A stretch of 64,000 nt of DNA. It comes from Galbula dea. Taxonomy: Eukaryota > Chordata > Aves > Piciformes > Galbulidae. The notes under the pieces were generated by a model. It had not been told where the DNA came from. It saw nothing but the letters and a program-made list of their open reading frames with translations, and searched no databases. The stretch is from the NCBI GenBank assembly GCA_013399015.1, contig VWZX01005693.1:133356-197355 (forward strand), read 5' to 3'. This document shows positions 36,684-49,101 of the stretch, piece after piece (position 1 is the first letter of the stretch; each line of letters starts with the position of its first letter). Position numbers and translations under genes: made by a program.

Positions 36684-36692
36684 GTTTATATA
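36684..36692 (-). promoter_or_regulatory. TATA box of the minus-strand LTR
   Basis: The minus strand reads TATATAAACTGGGGGTCAGT, matching the TATA region of the related avian LTR group (TATATAAACTGGGGG). It lies about 312 bases from the LTR's 5' end, as expected for the U3/R border. Confidence 0.6.
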
Positions 36693-37010
36693 TCAAATAT
36701 GATGTATATGAGATGGAATACTTCAGCTGGTCACTTTAGGGTCACCTGTCCTGTCTGCTCCTCCCTGAAGGTGCAGCCTATACCCTGCACCCCCCAACAG
36801 GAGACACAAGATTTAGCAGTGACCTTGCTTTGCATACCAATCCCTGGTAGTAAATCTAAACATGAGGCCTTATCACTGCTAGAAGCTGGCAGTGTCTGCA
36901 AAAACATGCTGTTAGTCTCAGAAAGTGCAGTTTCTTAGAGGAGCTTCAACTAAAAAGTAAAGTCACTGAACAGAATTAGTTCTGTTCTAACCCAAACCAG
37001 GACAGCAGAC

Positions 37011-39852
37011 CTATAGAGATTTGAAGTTAATTTCACTTTCTCAAGGTTGGGCATATGAAGTTGTGTCCTAGCCCTGGAAAAAAGCAGCTCAACTATCTCA
37101 TTTTCTTTGTGCAGGAAATGTGTTTATACATTCCAATTCAATGCCATTTCTCAACTGCAGTTGTAGGACGTGGTTCATATTCAGGTCTACTTATTTCATA
37201 CTGAGGTGTTGAATCATCCAAAGGCATTTAGGCTGCTGTTTGTGAAAATGAAAGCTGGGCTGTCAGAGTCTAAAAGTTTTCACCTTTCATGAAGAGGAAA
37301 TATTCATAGTTGGTTTTGGAACAGTTAATTATACAATAAAAATGAAGTTCAAGCTTTGCAGATTTTTGTATTTTCAGACCTACTTTCAAGAACATCAATC
37401 AAGAATATAAATTTGTTCAGTTGTGCTTTGCACCTGACTTCTACAGTGAAGTAAACTGAGCTCTCTTTTGGGCCCCTTCTCCTTCAGAATCTGTGCCAAA
37501 TGATTGTTTCGACGAATGGCAAAGTGCTGAATGCTTTTTGTGAATTATAACTGTATTCTCTCAACTTCTAGGAGAGTTATTAGGGATAAACATGGAGCCG
37601 CTGAGGTCTTCACAAGTTCTTTATTCCCAAAAGTCTCCAATTCCACATCATTTCACTGTCTGATGTTTTATAACCTGAAGTCATATTTCTGCCTGGTCTT
37701 ACTCTGCTTTGTTTATCTTTGTCCATGTTTACTTTAGCAAGTAGCACTGTCCATCAGGAGTGGATTTCTAGAGCTTTTAGGACACAGTATGTGGTCTGGG
37801 AATTATACTTTGGGGTAGTTCTGGCCTGATCCCAGGGACCTGTCCCATTTACACAATGGGATGCATTAGGTGTGTTCAAGGAGCACACCTTCCAGTGCTG
37901 GTCCATTCCAAAGGGATCCTATTCACATTCCCTGAGAGGCAACAGTGCAAGCCAGACCATGGGAAGGCAGACAAGGAGACTGGCTGCAGATGCACACTCC
38001 TGACCAAAAATCATGTTATAATGTAGATGCACTCCTCGTGTTTTACTCCCAGAGCTCAAAGTTATAGAAACAAGCTGACAGGGATTTACATACTCAGTTT
38101 ATAGCACACATCTAATAGCTGATAGAAGCTTAATGCAGTTATGTTGCTTCATTTGATTCTTCAGTTTGTCAGGGAAATGTATTTTTTTCTGTGGTATTTT
38201 CAGTGTGAGTTTATCCTAGTGTTTGCAGGAGAGACAAACTGAATCAAACAATTTGTGCAAGTTTACTCTAGTGTCTTACCAAGGTCTGACCAGAAAGTAC
38301 TTTTACAGCTGTCACTGTTAAAAGCAGAAATTTATTGAGAATAAGCACTCATCCTGAGTAATTTTTAAATGAGGAAACATTGCCATGTTTTATTTCAGCC
38401 TCAAGTCTTATATTGGTGATAGAAGATTGCATGCTGTTCAGAGACCACTGGGAGCCAGTTCATTCTACATGATCAACCTTGCCTATCTCAAATCCTTGAA
38501 CACCAGGACAGGTTAGCTCTAGCTGTCAGGTAGTAGGCAGCAACTCTCTTTAGATCTTCTTATGTCATGCCATAAGTCATTGGTTATATGAGACACTGTT
38601 AAGGAAAAGGGCAGATTACATGTTGCTCTTCTGAAGGTTGGAAAAGGAGTCTGTAGCCTTTGTTTTTCTTGTGGTGACACCTTCTTTGCAACGTGTTTTA
38701 TTTTCACAGGTTGGAGGTATCCAGCAGTACTGTAATTTATGTTATTTTTTCATTTCAATTTGTGTGTAACTGTAAAGCTCTGAGAGCTGTTAAACAATGT
38801 AGGCATTTCTGTATTCAATTTTGAACACATTATTATGATGCTGCTTTGCAGTTTAGCGGCACTAAAGATCAGAGTTTGACTTTGTGTTTTATGTGCTTTA
38901 TTATTTTTATGTCACTTTTACCACCAGTCCACTGAATTGGAGTTAATGAGGATTGAGAATACATCTAATGCATAATTTGCACCAAATTGCTGAAATTACT
39001 GCTCAATTAATTTGTTGCCCACTGTAAGATTTTACTGTATCAGCTCTGTTTTCTGGTGATGATAGATTTAATAGTTTTGCTAGACTGTACTGAAGTTCTC
39101 TGAGGGAAATGATGAGAGTGGTCTAGAGCAAATGCACCGGATTTTTCTTGGTTGGAGCAAAGCCACAATTTCTGTGTTTCAGCAGGTGAATTACTCCCTT
39201 ACTACCTTCAGTGGCTGGTGGTGGTTTGTCCCTGTCTGTGTGTGTAGAGGGAGGGTTTATATCTTTGCAAAGGTTCAGGTGCAGTAGCATAATCTAGTTC
39301 TTACTGAGTCCAGCAGGAAACACACGTGGGCTTTTTTCTAGCTTTTCCCTTCTGACACCTTTAAATAAAAATGTGCTTAGTGCTAACAGCTGTCTTCTAA
39401 ACTGATAATAGGAGCTGGAAATACATAGTGCTAACCTTAATTACATGCTTCAGGCTCTCATCTTTTGCACCAGCTCTGTCAAACACAGACTATATTTTGT
39501 CAGAGATAGGAATGTTTAATCAGATCGACATGAACAAAGTGAAGCTGAGGAATTTGCTTTACTGATTTCTTTTTGTAATGTGTTAAGAGTATTCTAAGAT
39601 GTGCAAGTTGCCTATCATGAAACTGTAACTAGATTAATGGTCTCTGTATTTCTGCAGGGGTGGAATTGTGTGCTTCTTAGTCTCTTAGCAAAATGACTCC
39701 CAAGACTTTATGGTTCTTTTCATTTAATAATAGTTTACCTTAAATTATTTCCCTTCCTAATTTCCCTTCCTCCCCTCTCTCTCTTCTTCACAAAAGCATA
39801 CTACTAGGTTTACATAGTAGATCTACACAATTTAGTGTCTATTTATTGTAAT
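37011..39852. other. unique non-coding sequence
   Basis: AT-rich with no recognised gene. It contains two adjacent perfect 7-base inverted repeats at 37843-37861 and 37868-37890, and a pyrimidine-rich tract at 39748-39789. Confidence 0.55.
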
Positions 39853-40085
39853 CATCAGAATACCAGATTGGAAGAGACCTCAAGGGTCATCTGGCCTGAC
39901 CTTTCTAGGCAAAAATATAGTCTAGAAAAGATGACCCAGCAACTGTCTAGCTGAATCTTAAGTGTCCAAGGCTAGGAAATCTGCCACTTCACTGGGGAGA
40001 TTATTCCAGTAGCTGATTTTCTTTGTTATGAAAAACTTTTGTGTCCAAGGGTGACTTTAAAATCATCCTTTTCTCTATGTTGCAT
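39853..40085 (-). mobile_element. ancient CR1/L3-like LINE remnant, 3' end, minus strand
   Basis: The plus strand follows the reverse complement of an old CR1 3' end: ATCATCAGAATACCAGATTG, GGAAGAGACCTCAAGGGTCA, TCTAGCTGAATCTTAAGTGT, CACTTCACTGGGGAGATTAT and TTATGAAAAACTTTTGTGTC. Divergence is much greater than in the other CR1 copies. It is probably part of the same insertion as 40430-41195, with about 340 poorly matching bases between. Confidence 0.7.
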
Positions 40086-40429
40086 TTTGAAAACTCCTGT
40101 AATAGGATTTGATGGTGAAAATGAAGCTAAGGAAATAAATCAGTTATTTTTTCTGAAAAGATTAGGGACATGCAAAAGTCATATGTTCCTATATGATCTT
40201 ACAGACTCAGATTAGGAATAATAGCATTTCAGATCGTGACGTGCCCTAGAAGACCACCTGGAGATGGGAGCCAAATACCCCTTAGAAGCAGGGATGTAGA
40301 GAGCATAAGGGCCAGTGCTGTCACAGAGAAGTAGACACACAAAAAAAATCTCTATGTATTTGGCAATTTACACTGGGAGACTGGTTGTTCTGCCTTTTTG
40401 CTGTCCTCTAGAAGGGCTGTTTCTGAGCC

Positions 40430-41195
40430 TTACATCGCTATTCATTAGAAACTGTCTTCAGGTTTTCAGCCTCAGTTTACTCATGACCACTTTACAAGCT
40501 TCTATTCTGACACCAGTATTTGTCCCCTGTTTTCTTGCCCTTCTTTGGGATTATCTAACCCTGTACTTCTACAGAATAACCCTGCTATATTTCTAAACTG
40601 GTTTTGTTGGGCTAAGCAAGCCAGTTCTCTTCCAATCTCTTCTTTTATGACATTGGCAATTTGTTTCCCTGGTCATCCTTGGAGTTTGTGTCCCCATTTA
40701 TTCTGGTACAAGTTGGTTTGTTTTTTAATGTGGGTAACTGGAATCAGATGAGATGTTTCAGATGAAGTCTCTCCCATACCAGTGGTTTTGTAAGAAGCCT
40801 TCAATAGCTGTCGGCTTCTGTCAAAACACTTCTGATGTGTCTGGAAATTTCATTTGCCTTTTCCACTGCTGCATCATGCTGGTGATTTATAGTCAACCTG
40901 TGATCAATAAATACAGCCAGACCTTTTTATCACTTTTAGCTGATGTACTCTCATTCTGCATCATGGGTTCATGTTAATGGCCCCTTGCCCTTGTTCTATT
41001 ACACTTCATTCCATTTCAATTACAAACCTCAAAGCCACCTAATTTTTCCTGGGTAATATTCTGTTCCTCCTCTGTATTGATGTGTCCCAGCTTCATGCCA
41101 TCATCCATTTTCATCATAGCAAGTCTACTTTTTTGTGCTAAAGCCATTTAATAGAAGCATTATGTAAGACAGCCATGAGGAGTTCTGCTTTCTTG
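40430..41195 (-). mobile_element. ancient CR1/L3-like LINE remnant, upstream part, minus strand
   Basis: The plus strand carries a diverged reverse complement of the CR1/L3 ORF2 C-terminal region. Ordered landmarks are TCAGATGAGATGTTTCAGAT (from ccagatgaggtctcacc), CATTTGCCTTTTCCACTGCT, TGGTGATTTATAGTCAACCT, ATTACACTTCATTCCATTTC, CTCCTCTGTATTGATGTGTC and CTACTTTTTTGTGCTAAAGC. This order is the one seen in reptile and ancient bird CR1. Plus-strand open frames at 40315-40977 are antisense accidents. Boundaries are approximate by tens of bases. Confidence 0.7.
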
Positions 41196-41344
41196 CATGT
41201 CAATACTTAGTTTACTTACACATTTTCCTTCACATAGTTTCTTACTTGTGTAAGCCTTCAGCAGTCTGATATGGTTTATTTGTAAATTATTATATATTCA
41301 TTGTTGTTAATTTAGTGTTTACATTTAAACAGCAAGAGAGAGAC

Positions 41345-41730
41345 AAATAACAGAATAACATCAGTTTTAATAGGTGGAGCAAAAGCTGCATACACAAGCA
41401 AACCTGGGAAAGCAGGCGTCTGCCATGCCATGACTGCAAACATCTCCCCTTCCTGCTCCTCTCCTGGAGCTTTTATTGCTGAGCACAATGGGACATTCCT
41501 TTGGTCACTTGGGGTCAACAGTCCTGACTGTGTCCTCTTACAATTGTTTGTCCCCTCATGGCTTGCTCACTGAGGGGGGATAGAGTGGGAGAAAGAGGAG
41601 ACCTCGGAGCTCTGCAGGCTTTGCTCAGCAGTACCCAAACCCATGGTGAGTTATGTACACTGCTTTAGTCACAGGTCCAAAACAAAGCACCACACATGCT
41701 GCTATGAAGATGATTAACTCCTGCAAGTAA
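41345..41730 (-). mobile_element. decayed endogenous-retrovirus LTR, minus strand
   Basis: On the minus strand the order GGAGTTAATCATCTTCATAG, TGGTGCTTTGTTTTGGACCT, GTGACTAAAGCAGTGTACAT, GGACACAGTCAGGACTGTTG, TGACCCCAAGTGACCAAAGG and GCTTTTGCTCCACCTATTAA matches the avian LTR group seen at 36238-37004, as I know that group. The TATA position has decayed to AATAAAAG (41476-41469). The poly(A)-type ATTAAA is kept (41371-41366). The LTR's extreme 5' end and the part beyond poly(A) are not recognisable, so no target duplication can be called. It is older than the copy at 36238. Confidence 0.65.
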
Positions 41731-44700
41731 GTATAAGTACATGGAAAATTACTAAAAAATTCTATAGGGTTGGGTTTTTTTCCCCCCAGAAAATTCACTA
41801 AACTGATTAGTCTGTCAAAAACCAGCAACAATACAGACAGTGTGGGAGGAGGAGATACTGATCTACAGGAAAGATTAAACCTTAAGACTAAAACTTTTTC
41901 TCTATGATATTTTTGGCCTTGACTGTTGAGCCCACGTCTAAGAGCTGGCAGCGTATTGAAATGCATGGGATACTTCTTCAGTTTCCTAGTCAATAGTCAG
42001 TTTATGGACTTTCATGTGTTTGACTATAGATGGTTTTTGTTCTCCCTCTTAGTTGTTTCTCATTTCACCAGGAAGTTTTGGACCTTTATTGTGCTTCACT
42101 TGACTAGCAGTGAAAACAAATGTTTCTCCTTTGAGTGCATTTACATTAATAAGAGTCATAAAATCATCCTGTTTGCAGATATATCTCAACATTCATCTTA
42201 CACCTACAATCACAAGGGTTCCTAACGGACAAGATTTCCCAACTACCAGAGGTTAAAATCAGTTTCTAGTCAGTCACTGCAGAACTGGTGGAGTCTCAAC
42301 AGTGATTAAACTGAAGGAGATGCTCTGTGTGACCCAAGAAGAGCATCTTGTGATAAAATCATGATCTTGGCAGGCACATCTGTTGTAACTCTGTAACTCT
42401 GTAAGAAAGGGTCAACTGCTTTGGGTTGAGACCAACTGTAACACTTACAGACTCAGGGCACGCAGAACTGCTCCCCCAAAAGTAAAGAAATGGTAACATC
42501 TTGGGCTAAGCATCAGTGAAGATCAGTCTGTACTGTTTTGACTTCTGTTTAAACCTTAGCAGGGAACTGACTTTCCTGCTGAGCTACTGAATTTGATCTG
42601 ACATAGCCATAAGCTCTGCAAATGTTATTTTTTTGTTTTCCACTTATATATTGCAGGCTGGCACTTAGTGGTCTCTTTGAGGTACAGCATGAGGATGAGA
42701 GCTCAGAAGGTATTTCAGTTCAACTAGGGGAATCTCCTTAGTGAAATCTTTTCTTCACTTTTCTAATACTGTAGTGTCTCTAGAAAACTAATTAATTTAC
42801 ATACCTAAAAATTACTTCCAGTGCTGAACTTTAGCCTCTTTGAAAATCTTAACAAATATAGTTCTATAAGAAAACAAAAGGTATTCATTTCTACAACCAT
42901 TTTCTGCTTTATTTATCCTGTATTCATATATATCTAAAAAGCAATTTAGGAGCTAGCTACCAAGGCTTATTTCCAGGGTGTGCTGAAGGGAAAGGGTAAA
43001 GAGAGTCAATGTTTGAAAATGCACAAGGTATCCCAAGCTGATGCTGTAGTTGTAATGGCTGATACATTGCCAGATTTGCAGCCTGCTTAAACCTTTCCCC
43101 TTGTTGAGGTAGGAATGCTTTTAATTGTTTTGGTGTGATACAGCACTACAGTGCTAAAGCCCACTTTGCTACTGAACTGTAGAGAAGGGGATACCTCATC
43201 AGTTTAGTTTTTCTTCTAAGGTCTTTCAGATTCCACAGGGGCTCAGTTCCTCAGCTGTCAGAAAACACTTTTAATGTATTAGGCTGTACCAATGTGATGA
43301 AGATTTAAGTTCCCTGTTCCTGGTAATTAGATCCCCTTCAGCCTGAACTGTTGCATGTTCTGTTAATTCTAAGCATAAAATTCGGAGAGCTACACATTAT
43401 TCTGTAGCTAATATTGTTGAGCTACATATTAGCTACATAGTAGTACAGCAGGTTATTTATCAGTTTGTGGTTTCTGTTTTTCCTCTGCTGGAAAGGACAG
43501 CTAGAGGTTGGTGCTGACTTGTAAGACTTTGAGCTGTCATTCTTATTCATACCAGTGAGGATTTGAGAAGGATCTGAAACAGGTGCCTGGAAGCAAACTG
43601 ATAACAGTGTAAACTTTTGTTTATTGCTTATGATCCCAACCCACTAAATACAGTAAGAGCTCTCCCGTGGTTAAATATATCAAACACATGGACTGAGATA
43701 CTTCTTCCTTTCAGATACTCCCTAGGGAATGTAGCATCATGATAGACAGAGCCTTCAGTCCAAAGGCTGAATATTTCAAAATGGAGGGGAATAACTGTGA
43801 ATTCAAAGGGAATGTCTCGTTTAGAAAACATGGGAATTTTTTCCCCTTTCAGCATTTAACCTTTCTACATGAATTACTCTTGGATTAATTTCCAGCTGTG
43901 CTCTGACCATTGAGCCTGAGAGCCTGAATGCTCTCCCATTCCGAAGTCATGCAGTCAGAGAAGAGCAAAAGTAGCCAGTGCTCTGTTGGATCTTCCTGAT
44001 TCCCCATATGAGAGTTCATCTTTCTGACCAGAATTCTTCTGCTGGGGTTACTGTTGACACAGAGCACCAAGCTGGAAAACAGAGATAAGGTGTGTCACTG
44101 CTGTGATTTGACAGATGCTTTGATTCCAACCTCCGTGCCTCCCTGTCCTTTTCTCTGTTGCACAGGTGGCGAAATCCTATTAGAACTGATTTAGTGAGTG
44201 GCAGAACAGGTTCATAATTCTCAGCTTCCTTCCTTTTGCAGCTTAAACAAGATTTTGAAGCATAAAATAAATTTTAATCTTTCCCAGGAAAGATGCTAAT
44301 CTGAAGCTGGCTGTTGGCTCAACACTGGGTTCCTGCTGTCTTTGATAACGGCTCATGGCTTGTGGAAATTTAGCACGGATTGAGATGTCAGTTTGTAACT
44401 CACACTCCAGGCTTCCTTGACTAATGGGAAGTAGACAGGGATTTATAGCTGGCTGGGGCTCAGCACCATAAAATTTAACTATGCAGTTCATGAAGTTCTC
44501 AGCTTTTGCATGTGATCCTTCTTCGTTACCCACTGGGTTTCCTGGAAGAGAAGTGGGTGTTCAGCGAGTTCTTAACCTCTCCAGTCAGTCTTTGGTTATC
44601 CATTTATTTCCACCCCGCAGTCCTAACAAATACTTTGATTTCACACTTCTGAGCACAGTGAAGAAACCATTTTAGCTACCTGTTATACAAACAATATTGA

Positions 44701-47641
44701 CATATAAATATGCCAGAGCACTAAGGCATATATGACTTTGATTTCACTCATATAAGGCATCAGTGTTAGAAGGTTGGGTTAATTCTCCTGTGGAAAGCGG
44801 CAAAAACAAAAGTTATGTTCACATTCTATTTAGGACTAAAAACTGTTTAGAGGGAACAAAAGAATATTAACTGTTCATCTGATTTAGACTGCAAAAAATG
44901 TTTCTGTACTTTACTGTGATTTGGGAAAAAAATAGGCATTTGCATTTTTATATATGAAACTTCTATTGTCTGTTCCTTAGTTGTGTAATACATTTCAAGT
45001 CAGAGTCTGTTGTCAGAGACACTGGTGTAAATCTACAGTATTTCCACTGGAGACACTAAAATTGCTTCAGAGTCAAAAGTTTTGTTAATGAGGTCAGGAA
45101 TTTTGACAGCACTTTTTTAGTGGTTGCAGATTTGAATGAAGTTCACTGTTTTCAGAGTAAGTTTGGGAAGCAGCTGTCATCAAGACAGGCAATTCTCTGA
45201 ATGTTGATGAGATGCATGATTGACATGCCTATAATTTTGCTTGTTCTATGCTTCTGTATGTTCTTGGGACTTGGCTGTTTAGGATGAAATGACAAGAGCT
45301 GCTCTCAGTGCTTTTGGACTCAGTTTGCAGTTTCTATGAGGTTGGAAGACAAGAGAGTCCAGAGTCCCATTAATGTCATTATCTCAAATACTTTCTCTCT
45401 CTTTTTTTAAAAAGATAAAAGCTTGTTTTGTTATTTAAAGTCACTTCTCATCCTAAAGAGAAAAGTCAGAGAGGACTTCCATTTCTAAATAGTGCTTAGA
45501 GCTAGGTTGATTTTTTCTGTGTGAGGAATAGATGTCCTTTTCCTTCATTCACATTACAGCACACCATATGGATGAGAGAGACAGACATGCTATAAGATCT
45601 GCCTGTAGCACTGCTGGACCAGAGTTCATTTAGAGTGGTGCTGGCCCTGTGAATCATAGTGTCTGCTCAGCCAAGTGGGAGAGCTGACTTCGTCTGCAGC
45701 AGGCTCGTACATCAATTTAAAGAGGAAGGAAACTTGCCACAGAACCACAGTTCCAACCAGCAGCACTGCTTCACAGGAAAAGTAATCCTCTGGCATTAAT
45801 TTCTTGTCAAGGCCAGTGATGGGTTACATTTGCCAAGTGGGATGTGCTCAGCTGAACTGCAGTATCTTGGAAGCAGGGTGTGATATGTCACTTGCTCTTT
45901 CTTCCTCTTCTGAAGACTGTTGCATGTTGGAAGTGTCGTTCTGTGAATACTTGCTGTAAATTAAGATAGCTATTCTTAGAAGTGCAGACATTGATCTTGG
46001 CTTCTCAAACTCTCAGACTATGCAATTCTAAAGCAGTCTGCTCCTGTAGGTATCTATAAATCCAGTTGGTATATGAAGCAGCTTTCCCCCTTTCTGCTCG
46101 GAAAGTGTAGTCCAAAGCCTTTTCCTACAGAGGGCCAGTCCTTATCGAGCATTTGAGGATGTGATGAGTGTGAATTAGATGTGTGCAGAATTCACATAAA
46201 CATCATCTAGGATGGTTTCACTGACATTGTTTTAATATAAATTTTCATTCTGAGCACACAGCATTTATTTGCATTTGCCCTCAACATCCTGTATGGGAAT
46301 ATAATGAATATTGGTGTAGTCTCATTTCTCAAAGGGGAGCCAAAGATAAGGGAGGTAATTGTTCTGCTCATAGGTGTACGATGAGCTGCTATCAACACTG
46401 AAGCTCAGGAGCCATGTCCTTCATGCCATTACTGAGCCAATAGACTTCCATCTCTCTTGCTTGTGACATTTGGATCTCCTGATGAATAAATGCACTGAAA
46501 GTTGTAATTCACTGACCTGGTAACTGAATTCCCTCAGTGTAGGAGGGAAATGGTCCTTTGGGATCCAGAAAGGGTGGAAGGATAGACTATGAGGGAAGCA
46601 CTGGAGTCAGCTTTAAAAATAGCTTTGTGTCATTCACCAGGGTTATTTTTTATTCCATGTGAGTAAAGAAGTAATGTTTAGGGATGGTTTCTCAAGAAAA
46701 TACTCCTTATCTGCAGAAGCATTTCTCTTTGTTTCCATTCAAGTGTCAGGGAAGATTTATGGGGAAAACATTTTCAATCTTTTATAAAAAGATGATGTCC
46801 TCACACTACTTCTGTTTTATTTTACATGGGACAATGGCATGCAGGTGCCTGTTGAAAGTAAATATGTTACTAGAAGTTCCCACAAGACCCCCCAGGTTTT
46901 TAAGTTATGTGATGAAAAATATCCTCTGCATTTTGCATGGAATACATGTTTGGAGATGGAAGCAATGTGTGTACTAATAGATCAAGCATCTGTGTTTCAT
47001 TAGAGGTTGTTTCCTGATGCATAAAGGATAAAGTGGTAATTTTAACTTTATTATTTTTACATAACTGCTTGAATATATTTTTCTTTCTTTGGCATTCTGT
47101 TTGTAATATATCATTTGTCACAACATCATGAGCATCAGGATACCTGCTATGATACAAAGTTGTAGAAAAATTCTTTATTAATTTCTTGTTAAGTAACATG
47201 CTGTCTGAATTTCTTCTCACTTATGTGGACTGAAAGAAAAAGAAGTGTTTCCAAAGTTAGTGTTTTAAGATCAGGTTAAATGCCAGAAGATCCAGCATCA
47301 GGCATTTATGAATAAATGTCTACTTGGGTAAACACATAAAAGACAGTTTTTGTTGTTAATTTTTCCTTTGACTTCATTAAATGTATTTTTTTTTTTACCA
47401 TATTAAAACAAGCAAACAAATTTTACAACTGAAACTGACCAGAAGGAAATGAGTAAATGCAACAGGAATGAGGAGCAGCAGAAAGATTTTAGGGTGACAG
47501 TAATGACAGCTGCTGGTAAAGGCTGTTACACTACACTCAGTGTTGTGTTAGTAATGCTGATGCTGCCTTTCAGTCCCTGTATTTTCCATTAGGATTCCTG
47601 CATTCTGTTCTAATCAGTCTGAAAACACTAGCAAGCTGCCT
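41731..47641. other. unique non-coding sequence
   Basis: AT-rich with no recognised gene. The only clear structure is the perfect 12-base inverted repeat at 43403-43437, listed separately. Confidence 0.55.
43403..43437. repeat. perfect 12-base inverted repeat (hairpin)
   Basis: TGTAGCTAATAT (43403-43414) is followed after 11 bases by its exact reverse complement ATATTAGCTACA (43426-43437). The word AGCTACA also recurs just before and inside the loop. There is no T run for a pol III terminator directly after it and no known microRNA sequence. Confidence 0.85.
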
Positions 47642-47695
47642 GTTGGACTAGATGATCTTTTGAGGTCCCTTCCAACTCCTAACATTCTGTGATTC
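47642..47695 (+). mobile_element. minimal CR1 3' stub (group B), plus strand
   Basis: Only about 54 bases of CR1 remain: GTTGGACTAGATGATCTTTT, GAGGTCCCTTCCAACTCCTA, ACATTCTGTGATTCC. The match to the group-B 3' end is nearly exact, so this is a young, extremely 5'-truncated insertion rather than an old eroded copy. Confidence 0.88.
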
Positions 47696-49101
47696 CTTTG
47701 TGTGGCCTTTAATCCCTTTTTCCACTCTGACTTGTCTTTAGTCTTCCAACCCTCCCTTTGAATCCCCAGAAGTCCTTAGCTGATATTAGTGTATTCTATG
47801 CCTGTTGAAAGCAAGCTGATATTCTTCTTCTGAGCCCTGTTTGGTTCTCCATGGAGCGTTCACAAACCATCCTTAACTGCCCTAGCCACAAGCATTAAGC
47901 TTTGCAGCAGCTCTACCACCCTGGACCAACCCTGAACTGAGTGTTCTCTATGGAGATGTTGTCCATACAAGAGTAAGCTGAAGGGTATGCTTTTCTTTTT
48001 CATGGCAAAAGCCTATTTTTGTTTGTTTCAGTAAGAGTTTTGCAGAATTGTTAATGGAGTTTTAGGATGGTTCAAAATAAGCAGATTCTTCTCCCTTCTT
48101 TACATCCCTTCTTTTTTTCCTTTCATCTACCAATCCTTATTTTTGTACAGCTACTGGCAAAGGAGGAAAGAAGTAGGGAGCAAGCACAAACTATGAAAAC
48201 AAAAATGTGTGGGTTGTAGACAAAAATGAATCTGCTGCTTTTATAATCTCTGTTCTTCAGTGTTTTAAAGCTGTCTTTAATCAAATGCATGTATCTGTAG
48301 CACAAGAGTTGTAGCTGAAGGTGAATCTTGTTATTTTAGACTTGTGTTGCTTGATGGCCACCAAAATAACAGCGAAGTTACCACGTCTGTGGTTGATTAT
48401 TTGTAGCATTTTATAATGTTGAAATAGTAAGTGGCAGTAAGGACCACAGATTAATATGAGGTGGAAATTGCCTGTGTGGTTCTGTGTATTAACCTTCACT
48501 AACAGTAACACAGCAGTCTGTCTTCTTTCTGATGTTATCAAGTAGTTCATTCTTGGAATCAATTCTGAAAGGAGTGCCTTTTAAGCATAGCCAGCCCACA
48601 GAGGTGATTAGCTGCATTTCCAAATTAGAGAACTCTCTTTCCTGTAGGTCTCATGTAAATCATAATCTAAGAAAGTTAACTGGAAAAAGCCCTCTGAAAA
48701 TTCTGACTGTGGAAATTCAAGTAGCAAACCAGGCTGGCAGTGTTCTTTCCTTTAAAGGTGCTTTGGGATGTCTTTTCCATTTATTTATTCTTAAGGAATA
48801 AGTTTTAGAGAAGCAATGAGTAGTAGTAGCAATTCTATGGAATACCAGGAATTTTTTGGCAAAAATAAATGATTAATATGTTTGGATTAGACATGCTTGC
48901 AGGATCTTTAAGACTAAAGATGTTCCTGGAGGCAGATACAGGTCAATAACCTTTTCACTTGGATGCCCGAGCTCATAATAAATATTTTGAAAAGTTGGTG
49001 GCTTTTTGTTTGCTTGGTTTGGAATTCCTTCCTTATTTTTTCCCCAATAGTGAGAGGTAGCTCAAAAAAGGTCACTGCTCCCTCTACACTTTGTTCTGAA
49101 A
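47696..49101. other. unique spacer between two CR1 stubs
   Basis: About 1.4 kb of sequence with no recognised gene or repeat. Confidence 0.55.

Larger units (their letters stand above)
36238..37004 (-). mobile_element. solo LTR of an avian endogenous retrovirus, minus strand
   Basis: A 767-base element with TG...CA ends on both strands. Read on the minus strand it begins TGTCCTGGTTTGGGTTAGAA, the start of a widespread avian LTR group, and ends ...CCTTGACCCTCGACA. It is flanked by a 6-base direct repeat with one mismatch, ACAGAC (36232-36237) and GCAGAC (37005-37010). That duplication size suits class II (ERVK/alpha-beta-like) elements. On the minus strand the order is U3, then the TATA box TATATAAAC (36692-36684), then a downstream part with two long G tracts. 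No internal viral sequence adjoins, so it is a solo LTR. Short open frames across it are incidental. The family assignment is from memory of the consensus; class II is inferred from the duplication size. Confidence 0.8.

Noticed and set aside
36247..36938. Open frames of 68-79 codons within the LTR as viral or host genes
   Set aside because: They lie inside non-coding LTR sequence and include homopolymer-derived residues.
40315..40977. Three plus-strand open frames (93, 68 and 74 codons) in a row as an exon cluster
   Set aside because: They are antisense to an ancient minus-strand CR1/L3-like remnant.
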